Source: Benincasa hispida (lineage: Eukaryota; Streptophyta; Magnoliopsida; Cucurbitales; Cucurbitaceae). Taken from it: 64,000 bases of DNA. The stretch is taken from the NCBI RefSeq assembly GCF_009727055.1, contig NC_052349.1, positions 92,243,244-92,307,243 of the forward strand, written 5' to 3'. The position numbers were made by a program, and so were the translations under genes. The number at the start of each line of letters is the position of its first letter. Positions within the stretch are counted from its first letter, which is position 1. A model generated the notes under the pieces. That model did no database searches and was not told where the DNA came from. It saw only the letters and a program-made list of their open reading frames with translations. This document shows, piece after piece, positions 1 to 10,178 of the stretch.

Positions 1-2
1 AT

Positions 3-623
3 CATCCACGGACAAACGACCAAGCCGAGGTGTCTAATAAAGAAATCAAACTGATCCTAGAAAAGGTGGTGAATCCTTCATGCAAATATTAAGCCATGAA
101 GCTTGACGATGCCTTCTGGGCATATAGAACCGCCTATAAAACACCTATAGGCATGTCCCCATATGCGCTAGTGTTTAGGAAGGCATGTCACTTATCGCTG
201 GAATTAGAGCACCAGGCACTGTGGGCAGTGAAGAAGCTCAATTTTGATTTGAAGATTGTAGGGGAGGAGAGAAAACTTCAGTTGCTCAAGCTAGACGAAT
301 GGAGATTTCAAGCATATGAAAATGCCAAGATCTATAAGGAATGTGCAAAGCATTGGCATGACAAACAACTATGCAAAAAGAATCTCCAGGTTGGTCAGAA
401 GGTCTTGCTATTCAACTCTTGACTACGACTCTTTCTGAAAAAATTAAAGTCACGCTGATCTGGACCCTTTATAATTAAAGAAGTATTCTCGCACGGTGCG
501 GTCGAATTAACTAATGAAGAAGGGACCAGCGCATTCAAGGTCAACGGGCAAAGGGTCAAGATGTATCACGGAGGAGACTTTCATCGCAAGAAAACCTCCG
601 TGGACCTGAGGAATCCTGACTGA
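3..623 (+). pseudogene. Ty3/gypsy integrase C-terminal region (stop-broken)
   Basis: One reading frame runs through this stretch and looks like the end of a plant gypsy integrase. Recognisable blocks are the HPxTNxQAEVSN region of the catalytic core, the [20 protein letters not shown] block, the LELEH and KKLNFDLK blocks, and the GQKVLLFNS block that precedes the C-terminal domain. The frame is broken by a TAA near 92 just before the DDAFWAYR block, a TGA at 420-422 where the family has Arg (CGA to TGA), and another TGA near 466 where Trp is usual (TGG to TGA). After those stops the same frame continues with GPFIIKEVFSHGAVEL and VNGQRVKMYHGGDF to a terminal TGA at 621-623. No frameshift is needed, so decay here is by point mutation. 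Confidence 0.85.
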
Positions 624-1903
624 AGAAGAAATGGTTAGTCCCTGCGTTGATATGCAACACAAACTCATCAGGGACACATTTTTTTGTATCCTTTTGATAT
701 CTTTCTTTCATGAACTTACCTCACTTTTTGTATAACTACTACTCTTTAAAATTATCAACTCTGTCTTCCATACTTTTTACCCTCTTAATATTTGGTAATG
801 ATTGTAGTGAACAATTGCGGTGGAGCTACACGATAACATGAAACACGCGACCAATTCGACCAGCCCATCGTAATCGAGGAATCAACCCACTGCAAAAAAG
901 GATGCGATCACAGATGATGCAGGCAACAAAGAAAATTTGGGGGTTGTATCTTTCTTTGACTCTTTTATTCCAAACTTTGTACTTTTCGCATCTAATTTTA
1001 ATATTGTTAAATTTTATTATCGCATCCTCTTTAGTTTGATGCAATCATTAAATTTTGATTACTTTATTTATTCACCACATTCTTTCCCATACCAACTATG
1101 ATTTCAATGATGAAATTCATGCCTTTATTTCTTGTCGCATGTACTAGAGTCAACTTTATCTCAGGATAATAAATTCATGAAACATTTCTAAAAGTTAGCA
1201 GTCCACCAACTTTCTTTCAAAACGATTTTTACGAAATTTCCTAAGAGCATCACATGAGTTATTTCATCTATCAATAATGAAGACATTGCTGTGTATAAAT
1301 TTGAGGGTGCTAGTATTTATTTTCAATCTTGCTACTTTTAGAATTTCAATAAAAAAAAAATCATAACGTTGAGATCGGATCCTGCTCGTAGTTAGATGTT
1401 CACATGACACCCGTGGGGGCAAGCCAAAACGAAGGTGGGAATTGTGATTAACGCATAAAACAAGTGATCGCAACTCTGCTGCCAAATAAAATGGGCATGA
1501 GTTTAGACTGAGAAGAGCACCTTGCTCGTAGTTGGATGCTCGCATGACACCTATGGGGGCAAGCGAAAACGAAGGCTAGGCCCTTGGATCGGCGCAAGGT
1601 CATAAAAAGAATATCTAAACCGCGTAAGGATAAAAATCATTTGGAAACACCTTGGTTGGAGAAAGTTTTGAAATAAATCATGTGATGTCCTGGAAATGAG
1701 TAAAGTTTTTTTGAAGGTTAAACTTGCGATCCCTAAGTATTAGAAATATTTTAGATGAGACCAGGATAGAAATTAAGAAGATTTTGGTTCATAAAATTTG
1801 AATAAGGCACCTCGAGAAATCTAGGTAGGGTAAAGGCGATTGACTTTTAAAAAAAATCTTTAGTTTATGCTTGAGGACAAGCATTGTTTTAAATTTGGGG
1901 GTG
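624..1903 (+). other. Gypsy post-pol spacer with a direct repeat and polypurine tract
   Basis: This is non-coding sequence between the pol stop and the 3' LTR. I see no env-like frame. It holds two diverged direct copies of a roughly 60-bp unit (about 1381-1440 and 1521-1580) that share TGCTCGTAGTTxGATG and TGGGGGCAAGC blocks. The last bases before the LTR are a typical gypsy 3' end: a stretch around 1871-1890 and then the polypurine tract AAATTTGGGGGTG (1891-1903), which primes plus-strand DNA synthesis. Confidence 0.7.
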
Positions 1904-3540
1904 TGATAAATGGTAGAAATACACATTATTACAGCGCAAATAAGTAAAACAATGAGAGAATGCGACGGTAAAAATAAACAATATCATGTCCAAAAGCGCT
2001 AAATTGAAGAAATTACGATCGCATGCGCCCATTACATAAAAGCAGTTAATTTACTTGTTTTGTGCAGGAAAAATGCATTGGCGCAAGTGAAATTTCGATC
2101 TAAAGAATTAGGCATCCACACGCTTGAAAGATTGCGATTGTATGAGATTGTGAGAAGTTGCTCAAGAAGGTGGCCGCATAAAGACTGCGCATCAAGGTGA
2201 CAACATAATAAATCATGATGGGACGGAAAGCTGATGACGGTCGCATCTAAATTTAGTTGACAAGCCGTTAAAGCCACACTGTAGCAAGTACACTCAACTT
2301 TCGGTGACCCTTAATCGGCACATCAGAGTAGGAGATTTAATAACCACCCATCATTGCAATCATTAGAGAGAAAGGCTGTTTCACCTTGAGCTCTATAAAT
2401 ATCGAAGGACACCATTGTAACAAGGATCGCCATATAGAATAGAGAATAAGTTAGAGAGCCGTTAGTCCGTTCACGTACATACTCATACTTAACTTTAGAG
2501 GACGGAGACGAGCTAGGAGATGAAGAAGCCGAGAGATCATTCCCGGTCAAATCAAGAGACTGCCGGCAAGCGCTACAAAGGGAGAGAGGGCCAACACTTG
2601 CGAGAGCAAGGATATTCTTCTGGACAAAGTTGGAGTGAAAAAGACAGTGTAAAAGGCCACAGGAAGCAAGACATTGCTTACTGTGCTTCTTATCTCTAAA
2701 TTCCATTATTATTTTGTATTCAACACTTTATTTATAGAAAATGAAATTCTCATTTCAATCTATGTTCAATCTTTCCACATTTCGCATGAGTAGATAAATT
2801 TCTGAATGGGTTGAGAAGTACTTAGCTAGCATGACTTAAGATTTACACTTTATGCGATCATCTTGTCTTATGTATGCGTCATTCACTCTTTAGAGATACT
2901 TGAGAAAGCAGTCTAAAGATAGAATCTAGACTTGAGAGTCAGATTAGAATCTGGGCTTGAGAGAGTCAGATTAGAACCGCATAAGCAAGAAATAGAAATT
3001 TAGACATAAGTTCTATCGCTATTTACACATCGCATGCACCCTAGAGATAGGATATGATAGTATGCGGTCATCTTGTTTTATGTGTGCATCATGCATCATC
3101 GCACAGATAAGATTAGAGGCTTAGACATAAGTCCTATCAACTTTTTCGTATACATCACATGCATCCTAGAAATAGGAATTATGGCATTTGCATTGAGAGA
3201 TGACATGTTGTTGTTTGTGTGTAGCATGATCGCATAACTTATACGTAATCTTAGGAAGTGTTAGTTAAACCCTTTCTCAACCCATTCAATGCAAACTCAT
3301 TATAACTCTCGATTTCATCAACTCTTTGTTCGAACTCCGTCACATAGGAAATATTCTTTATCAAAACACCATCCAACTTATTTGTTTTCACCATCGATAA
3401 AGAATCAAAGTAATTTTCGCATATTTACTCAGTAGTCCCTATGTTCGACCCTAGACTTACTAGGAAACCAAGTGAGACTTATACTTGGGTCTTATTAGGA
3501 AAACTTGCATGTGCAATACATAACACTTCACCGCAACTCA
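1904..3540 (+). repeat. 3' LTR of the gypsy element
   Basis: It starts with TGATAAATGG directly after the polypurine tract and ends with CA near 3540. It aligns in reverse with the solo LTR at 6332-7992: the starts share AGAAATxCACATTATTACAGCGC and the ends share the AAACTTxCATGTxCAA region. A TATA-like CTATAAATAT near 2393, about 490 bp in, marks the probable U3/R boundary. The 3' boundary is set by homology, so it may be off by a few bases. Minus-strand frames inside it have no support. Confidence 0.8.
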
Positions 3541-6326
3541 CTTGGTAAATTTCTTACTCTTTCATAAATCTCCCATATTTTCTTTGATTTTCGTTAGTCT
3601 ACAGTTAAACCCTCTTTTATTTTGTTTTCTTTTAATTAGGGTTTTATTTTTTTTTTCCAAAATTACCTTATAGGATTTTTGTCTCTTCTTTTCTCCTTGC
3701 TATTCCATTTGAAATTAATCGTGATTTAAATTCCATAAACGAATATTCGGTGAACTCATCGGAAGAAAGGTAAGAAAATTACATCAGAGAAATCAAGAGA
3801 GGAAGAGAGGTAATTCAATTTGTTGGAATTGATTTGCAGAAAAACAATTCTCAATATATCTTTTTTCTTTGTTTCTGACATATGATTTTTGGTTTTTCAC
3901 ACACACATCCCTCACTTTACAGATGGCTGAAATGAAGAAAGAGAGAAACAACATCGAATTTCATCACAATCTAATTTTGACCTTCTTTCTTTCTTTTTTT
4001 TTTTTCCAATTGATTCTTGGTAAATTGATTCCTCTTTTTTCTATTCTTCAGATTTCCTTTTTTCTTTTTTTGTTTGAATGAGATGATATCTCTGCGATAG
4101 GTGAGACATTTTTTGGGATTTTATTTGATTTTAAGAATTTAAGGTTTCCTCGTAATTTATGGGATTTTGCTCAATTTTTAGGATTTGGGTCTTTTTATTT
4201 GGTTCCTTTGACTATTTTTGGCATTCAATTTCGTAACTGATAGCAAAATTGAGTTTATGCCGTTGTAAGTTGAGTGAAAAATTCTATTTTCTTGCTTTCC
4301 TTTGTGTTTTTGCTTTTGCTCTATTCTAACATTTTTAATTACATTTTCTATTTGTGTTTTTTATTTTTATTTTTACTTTTGCAATGTCATTTTATTCTCT
4401 ATAAGCATGAAGAAAAATTGTATCATAATTGTATCGAGCTGTAGGTTATGCTATAATCACTTCATGATGCAAAGATTTTCTTGATGTCCCAAATTTAGTT
4501 TTATAAACAAAATAATTTCAACTCGCACACATATGTAATAAGAATATTTATTATCTTTTTGTTTGTTGCATTCGATGATCTGTGTTCAAGATGATTCTGT
4601 GGGTATTGTCTTCTTTTTTGTTGAATAGGGTTGCGAGGTTTAAAAATTGTATATTGTTTGTTGATCAAGTTACTTTTAAGAATAAAATATTTCACCCAAA
4701 TATCAATAGTGACGGAAGCCTTTGTCTTGTCATCCTTGAAAAATAGTGGAGCCCCACATTTATGTTTTTTGAAAGTTGAATTTTTGGCCTATCTGTGACT
4801 AAAGTTTAATTTTGAGCCTATTGTGTTTGACTAAAGTTTGATTTATATCTCTTTGTGTGATTAAATTGTTGTTTTGAGTCTATTGTGTGTTCAAGTGTCA
4901 TTTAGGTCTATGTTCAAAAGTTAAATAAGTTGGTTAAGTTTAATGATCTTTATTATTTCAAGTGTAAAGTAAGATTACTTTGAGTGTAAGGTAAGAATAC
5001 TTTGAGTGTAAGGTAAGATTACTTTGAGTATATGGGAGAGTAGAGGAGTGCTCAAATGAGTTTTCCTTGATTTTCTAACTTTTGAATGCAAATATCCAAT
5101 AATGGGGTAGGAAGTTTGGAAAGCCCCATACTCTTCCTTGCAAGGACACTTGAAAGTGGGGCTTTGTCACCATCCATATGGTTCTTACTCCTTATGGTGC
5201 CAGTATTGTCCCTTTAGTTCTTGCTTCAATATTTACACTACCGTTGAAAAAATGTCTGATGTATCTCATTTTTTTTTTTTTTTTAATTATTGAACTTGGT
5301 TGTTAGTTGTTATCTTTGGGCTTGTTTATGACTTTGAGGCTCAAGCCTTTTTTATTTTGGCTATTGTGCAGTAACTTTTAGTTTCTCTATTCTTTCAAAT
5401 TACCGTTATTGTGCTTTCATCATCGAACATAAGCTGGCTATTGGCACTCTTAGATAAAACTAAAGAAGTTTTCAGAAACATTATTTTCTTAACTTGTCTA
5501 CATTGATGCCTTTACTTTTATTTTCTTCTTCAGTCTCTAAAAATCACAAAAATTAATGTATATGGACGTCCAAAGTTATCGAATTATGAAGAATGAACAT
5601 TATTAATTTTGTTACAGCATGATTGTTCCAATTTTTTTGTTACTGTTCACAAAATTTCCTAGCTTCATTGTTGGTTTTGAAACATTAAGAGCTAATTATT
5701 TTTATATAAGTCTACATGGAGGAGGCCATCGGTTATTGTCATTGAAATTTAGTTGTTTTGTCCATGAATATTATAGAGTTGGAAAGTTGTTTTGTCCATG
5801 AATGGTTGTGTTTTTTGGTTGTATTTTTGTTTTGTTTATGGATTATTTGGGTACAAGGATCTGAGTCTATTATTTTTGTTGGAAGGTTTTAAGGGTTGTA
5901 ATTTTCTATCGGCGAAGTACTAGAGGCTTGAAAACAGAGCACCTCTTAATCATTAAATGTAGTTTTCTCTATTAATGTACTGGCTCCAATTCTTCTAACT
6001 CAATTGACCTTTATTCTTTGTTGGGGTGTTGAAGAGTCTTCTACTATAAACTCCATCACGACGTCATTACAGGTATTCTTCTACTCAACCTATTAATTTA
6101 TTGGAATATGATAGTACGAATTCTCTTTGTTTCTCAATGTATACAGTACTTATTGTAGGAGAAAAGAGAAGGAAAATTTTAAGGAATAGAGAAATCAACT
6201 TAATTACAACTTAGTAATATTTTGGTCTTTGAGGATCTTGTTGGTACTTAGCAAGGGACTCTAGTGTGGTTACTTTTTATAGTTTTATGTTTCGTCGTCG
6301 TCTCGACATTTTAGATCTCACTCTAG
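3541..6326. other. Gene-like AT-rich stretch, probably a decayed gene
   Basis: Apart from the E2 fragment at 4669-4761 I cannot identify coding sequence here. The beginning (3560-3930) looks like a plant promoter and leader: pyrimidine-rich tracts followed by a short ATG frame near 3923 that does not match any family I know. The rest is T-rich on the plus strand, as plant introns are. This strand bias and the E2 exon suggest a retired multi-exon gene reading left to right, cut at 6327 by the solo LTR. That is inference. Confidence 0.4.
4669..4761 (+). pseudogene. Ubiquitin-conjugating enzyme (E2) exon fragment, nonsense-mutated
   Basis: The frame reads VTFKNKIFHPNINSDGSLCL and then VILEK, a stop and WSP. 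This is the E2 catalytic-core signature: the HPN motif followed eight residues on by the active-site Cys, then the xILKxQWSP block. The stop TAG (4744-4746) sits where E2 proteins have Gln (CAG to TAG), and similarity ends a few residues later. E2 enzymes carry activated ubiquitin as a thioester on that Cys and work with E3 ligases; this copy cannot, since the C-terminal half is missing. A pyrimidine-rich tract and AAG just upstream could be an old 3' splice site, so it may be an exon of a gene relic rather than a processed copy. Confidence 0.75.
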
Positions 6327-6331
6327 ACAAG

Positions 6332-7992
6332 TGATGCGTGGTTAATGCAATGAAATAATGGTGTAGAATGTGATGGTAGAATATGCGTTGTGCATGTAAG
6401 TTTTCTTAGCAAGATCCAAGTATAAACCCTACTAAGTTGCCTGGTAAGCCCAGGGTGGAACACAGGGACTAAGGAAACAGTATGCGATGGTACTTTTCGA
6501 TTACTTTACGGTAACAAATAAATCAATGTGTTGGTTGGTTTGTTGTTTAAGGTATAAAGTTTATGTAGCGGAATTGAGAAAGGAGTTAATAATGCGAAAG
6601 ATACAATGAGTATGTGGTGGAACAGGTTGAGAAGGTGTTTAGCTAGTGCTTCCTGAGATTGCGATCATGCTATATATATGTGACAACAATTCATTTTCCA
6701 ATGCAAATGCGATAGCTCCTAGTTTTAGTATGCATGCAATGTATGCAATGATATCTATAGAGTTTATTCCTAAGTCTCTACTTCTTGGCTATGCAATGAT
6801 GAATGATGCACACAAGTACATGTGACCGCATACAATCATATTCTATCTCTAGGGTGCATGCGATGCGTTAATAGCAAACAGAACTTATTCCTAAGCTTCT
6901 ATCTCTTCATTATGCAGTTCTAATCTGACTCTTCCAAGCCTAGATTCTAATATGAAATTTTCAAGCCTAGATTCTATCCTCAGACTACCCTTCAGAGTAT
7001 CTCTAAAGGACGAATGATGTATACATAATACAAGATGATCGCATAAAGTAAAGATCCTAGGTTATGCTAGCTAAGTGCTTCTCAACCCATTCGATAGTTT
7101 TAGCTACTCATGCGAAATGTAAAGAGAGTGGACAGATATAAAGATGCAATTTTCATTTTATAAATAAGTTCAGAATACAAAATGACAATGGAAAATAAGG
7201 ATAGAGAGCCTGGTAGCAATATCTTGCTTCCCAAGGCTTTTACACTGAGTTATCTCTATTCTGCCCAAAAGATGTTCTCGCTTCCACAAGAGTTGACCCT
7301 ATCTCTATTCTTGATGCTTCTTGGCACTCTTCCGAGTCAACCAGGACGATCTCTCGGCGTATTCTCCCTTCCCTCGTTTCCGCCTTCTAAGTAAAGAAAA
7401 TTACAAACTACTGCTATCTATGGTGAAGAAGAACTATATATTCTGAGTTGCGGAACTAAACTCTCCGAACTTCTTTAATGAAGGCGGCCTTCGGTATTTA
7501 TAGAGCTTCAGGGTTAAGAGCTTTTTCTCTCAATTGATTACACTGATGGGATGTCATTAATTCTCTGTCTGATGCACCGAATAATTGTCACCGAAAAGTT
7601 GAGTGTACTTGCTACAGTATCGTTAACAGCTTGTCAACTTAATTCAGAATCAACCGTCATCAGCTTTCTGTCCCATTGTGATTTATAAGCTTTCACCTTG
7701 ATGCGCCGGCTCTATGCGGCCACCCTCTGGAGCAGATTATCACGAACGCAAACAATCGCATAGTCTTGCGGTCGTAATCTTTTAATGCGCTCGGATGCTA
7801 ATTTTCTTGAATCGCAATTTCGCCTTGCGCCAACACATTTTCTGCACAAAATACACAAGTTAGCTGCTTTCATGCGATCGCAATATTCTAAACTTAATGC
7901 TTTTGGACGCAATTTTATATATTTTTATCGTCGCAATCCTTCATTGTTTTATATCTTTGCGCTGTAATAATGTGCATTTCTGCCCGTTATCA
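6332..7992 (-). mobile_element. Solo LTR of the gypsy family, inserted with TSD ACAAG
   Basis: A 1661-bp sequence bounded by TG...CA (plus strand TGATGCGTGG ... CCCGTTATCA) is flanked by a perfect 5-bp duplication, ACAAG, at 6327-6331 and 7993-7997. In reverse orientation it matches the LTR at 1904-3540, including the AGAAATGCACATTATTACAGCGC start and a TATA-like CTATAAATA near 7495-7503. No internal domain is present, so this is a solo LTR left by recombination between two LTRs. It interrupts the gene-like stretch at 3541-9338. The frames seen inside it are not genes. Confidence 0.9.
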
Positions 7993-7997
7993 ACAAG

Positions 7998-9338
7998 GGT
8001 AGATTTACTTAGTCGAATATGTGGATTTGTGTTGCTTCTTGTAGGTAGGTTAGACAGGTTTATCCAATCCCACAAAAAGTCCCTCATAAGTTTTTACAGT
8101 CTTTTACAAACCGAACACAGAGATCTAAAATATTGAAGTCGACAATGATATTGGATATACTTGTTCGATGAAGATTGTAGAAGTACAAGGCTGGAAGAAA
8201 CTTATGGTCCATTATTTCACAATTTATATTCAATACTTCTTATAAGAGAAAATACAAGCAATCATTTCGGAAGAAAAGAAAGAAAACTAATTATATTTGA
8301 ACAACTCCCCCTTTTCATGTCATTGGTGTTGCAGATTTTTCGATTTATGATTTGTTTTGATTTGATTGATGGCTTTTGTAGATGACATCATGCATCTTGA
8401 GGATTGGAAGGTGGAAAGGTTCAAGAAGAACATTTTGAAGAGAGGTTGTGCTTGAGACTGCTCCATAGAAGGGAAAGGACTACCCTGTTGGCCCCTATTC
8501 TTCTTGGCTTCTTCATTTTTGTCGCCATTGGATCATGTGAGTTTTAGATTTTGAATGCTAATTTCCTCCTTTCCTCTTTCAAATGCTTATGCTTATGTTT
8601 TGGCATACTTTGGATCATGTGGCATACGTGGATCTTCTTTTCAGCAACATGGTGAGTTTGTTTGTATCTTGTTTCTGGTTTGATTTTTTTGCTCAATCTC
8701 TTGGCTTTAAACATGGGGTTATTTCAATATTATGGCACTAGAACTCCTTCCCCATTTCTTCTTTTCTTGTTGTCTTCTTGCACTGAACTTCTTAAATTTA
8801 GAAATTGTTCATTTTACTAAAGTTGTTGACATGCAACTATGTGAGCAGTGACTTCGATAATCACCCCTTATCACATCTTATGGGATTGGTTTTTGGCATG
8901 CGCAACAGAGAACATGTTGAGGTCTGATAATTTATGGGTACTATTTATTTGTAGTTTAGATTTGATTCAAGGTGCTTGAGTTAAGGTTTAAGGTTGCTTT
9001 GAGTAAGATTACTCATTTTGAGTACTTTTTGGGAATTTTGATAGTTTTGTTGAGAATAAGTGGTTGTGAAATATTTTTGGGTGTATATTTCTTTGAACAG
9101 GTTCAAGGTAAATTTTTGGTTTTGTTGTGGTAGAATCGTTATGCTCCGAAAATTTTTCATCGTCTTTGTATCTCATATCTAGGTAACCAAGCTTCTCTTC
9201 TTCAAGATCTTGAAAAAGAGAATTCTCCCATTTATTCAACTATTGAGTTTTCTTGTTTTGCAGGTGCAACAAAGGAGTAAAGATTTGGTATCGCAACCTC
9301 TTTATGCTTTTTTTTGGGAACTCTAGATCCAACACATT
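7998..9338. other. Gene-like sequence right of the solo LTR, nothing identified
   Basis: This continues the stretch interrupted by the solo LTR. It is T-rich on the plus strand with short frames only. Around 8400-8545 one frame encodes RTTLLAPILLGFFIFVAIGS, which would suit a membrane anchor, but it has no start context and no supporting exon. I do not assign a function. Confidence 0.3.
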
Positions 9339-10155
9339 CACTATAAGAATTTTCTTTGAATGTACTATTTATGCACATTCCCAATAAACACGGTTAGTTG
9401 AATATGAATTCTGATCACATTTTCACTTTCAATCCTTTGTCTTAAACATTTTTTGTTTGTGATCCTTTGAACACAGTGGTCAGACAAATATGCCTATAAC
9501 CAGACACTAATGAAGCTGGGGGAGGGTATGTTCAAGAAGAATTATGAAGGGATCCATACTTACCAAGTGGAGAGGGACAGTAAACACATAGTATTTGTAT
9601 TACTTGTAATTTGTGTTTTCAAGGCCTGAATTATTGTATGACCTTTTAAATTATAATTTTATAGCAGAACTTATGGATTAAATGTAATAGATTTATAATC
9701 CATAATGAATAATATGTCGTAGCCACAACGTTCGATGATGATGTGTCATGTTCTACTTTTTTACCGGAAAAATGGATTCGGCAACAGAATTTTAAAAAAG
9801 GGACAATAATTGATAAACCGGATAGATTCTGGGCTTCAATGTCAATTTAAAGGGCTTCATTTGATTCTTGAGCTTCAGTTGCAACCGACATTAAAGGGCT
9901 TTAATGTCGGTTGCAAATTTCATTAAAGGGCTTTAATATCGATTGCAAATTTCATTAAAAGGCTTTAATGTCGGTTGCAACCGACATTAAAGACAGTGTT
10001 ATTAAAGCCCTTTAATGTTGGTTTAAAACCGATATTAAAGACAACCGACATTAAAGGGCTTTAATAACACTATCTTTAATGTCGGTTGTCAACCAACATT
10101 AAAGCCCATTAATGTCGGGTTAAAACTAATATTAAAGCTCGAAATTCTTCTAGTG
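9339..10155. mobile_element. Probable non-autonomous CACTA (En/Spm) element or its right end
   Basis: The right end is well supported. On the minus strand it reads CACTAGAAGAATTTCGAG and then a run of subterminal repeats with the core TTTAATGTCGGTTG in both orientations (about 9880-10140), which is how CACTA elements are built. A candidate left end, CACTATAAGAATTTT, begins at 9339 and agrees with the right end at most positions, but it has no subterminal repeats beside it. The flanking 3 bp (ATT and GTG) do not match as a CACTA duplication should. So either the element has decayed or only the right end is real. No transposase is seen. Confidence 0.5.
9880..10140. repeat. Subterminal inverted-repeat cluster
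   Basis: There are about ten copies of a TTTAATGTCGGTTG or CAACCGACATTAAA motif, spaced by AAAGGGCTTT, in alternating orientation. A larger inverted pair, GTGTTATTAAAGCCCTTTAA against AAAGGGCTTTAATAACAC, would fold into a hairpin. In CACTA elements such repeats are transposase-binding sites; that role is inferred from the family. Confidence 0.7.
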
Positions 10156-10178
10156 GTGGAAAATGGAGTAAATAAATA

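Larger units (their letters stand above)
1..3540 (+). mobile_element. 3' part of a Ty3/gypsy LTR retrotransposon (Athila/Tat-like)
   Basis: The window opens inside an element that runs in from the left. In order it shows the integrase C-terminal part of pol (3-623), a spacer of about 1.3 kb with no plus-strand coding region, a purine-rich polypurine tract ending at 1903, and a 3' LTR (1904-3540). The integrase tail, with its long LTR and post-pol spacer, fits the non-chromodomain Athila/Tat gypsy lineages; that assignment is by general resemblance. The 5' half, and so the matching LTR and target duplication, lies outside the window. In-frame stops show the copy is dead. Confidence 0.85.

Noticed and set aside
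2032..2706. Minus-strand ORFs in the 3' LTR
   Set aside because: They lie in an LTR that repeats elsewhere with different breaks. No start context or homology.
3869..4484. Phe/Leu-rich plus-strand ORFs
   Set aside because: Phe/Leu content comes from poly-T tracts of intron- or leader-like DNA; no domain is seen.
7182..8136. Short ORFs within and at the edge of the solo LTR
   Set aside because: Chance frames in non-coding LTR sequence, on both strands.
9880..10140. CRISPR-like array of repeats
   Set aside because: Repeats alternate in orientation and have no unique spacers; they fit CACTA subterminal repeats in a plant genome.
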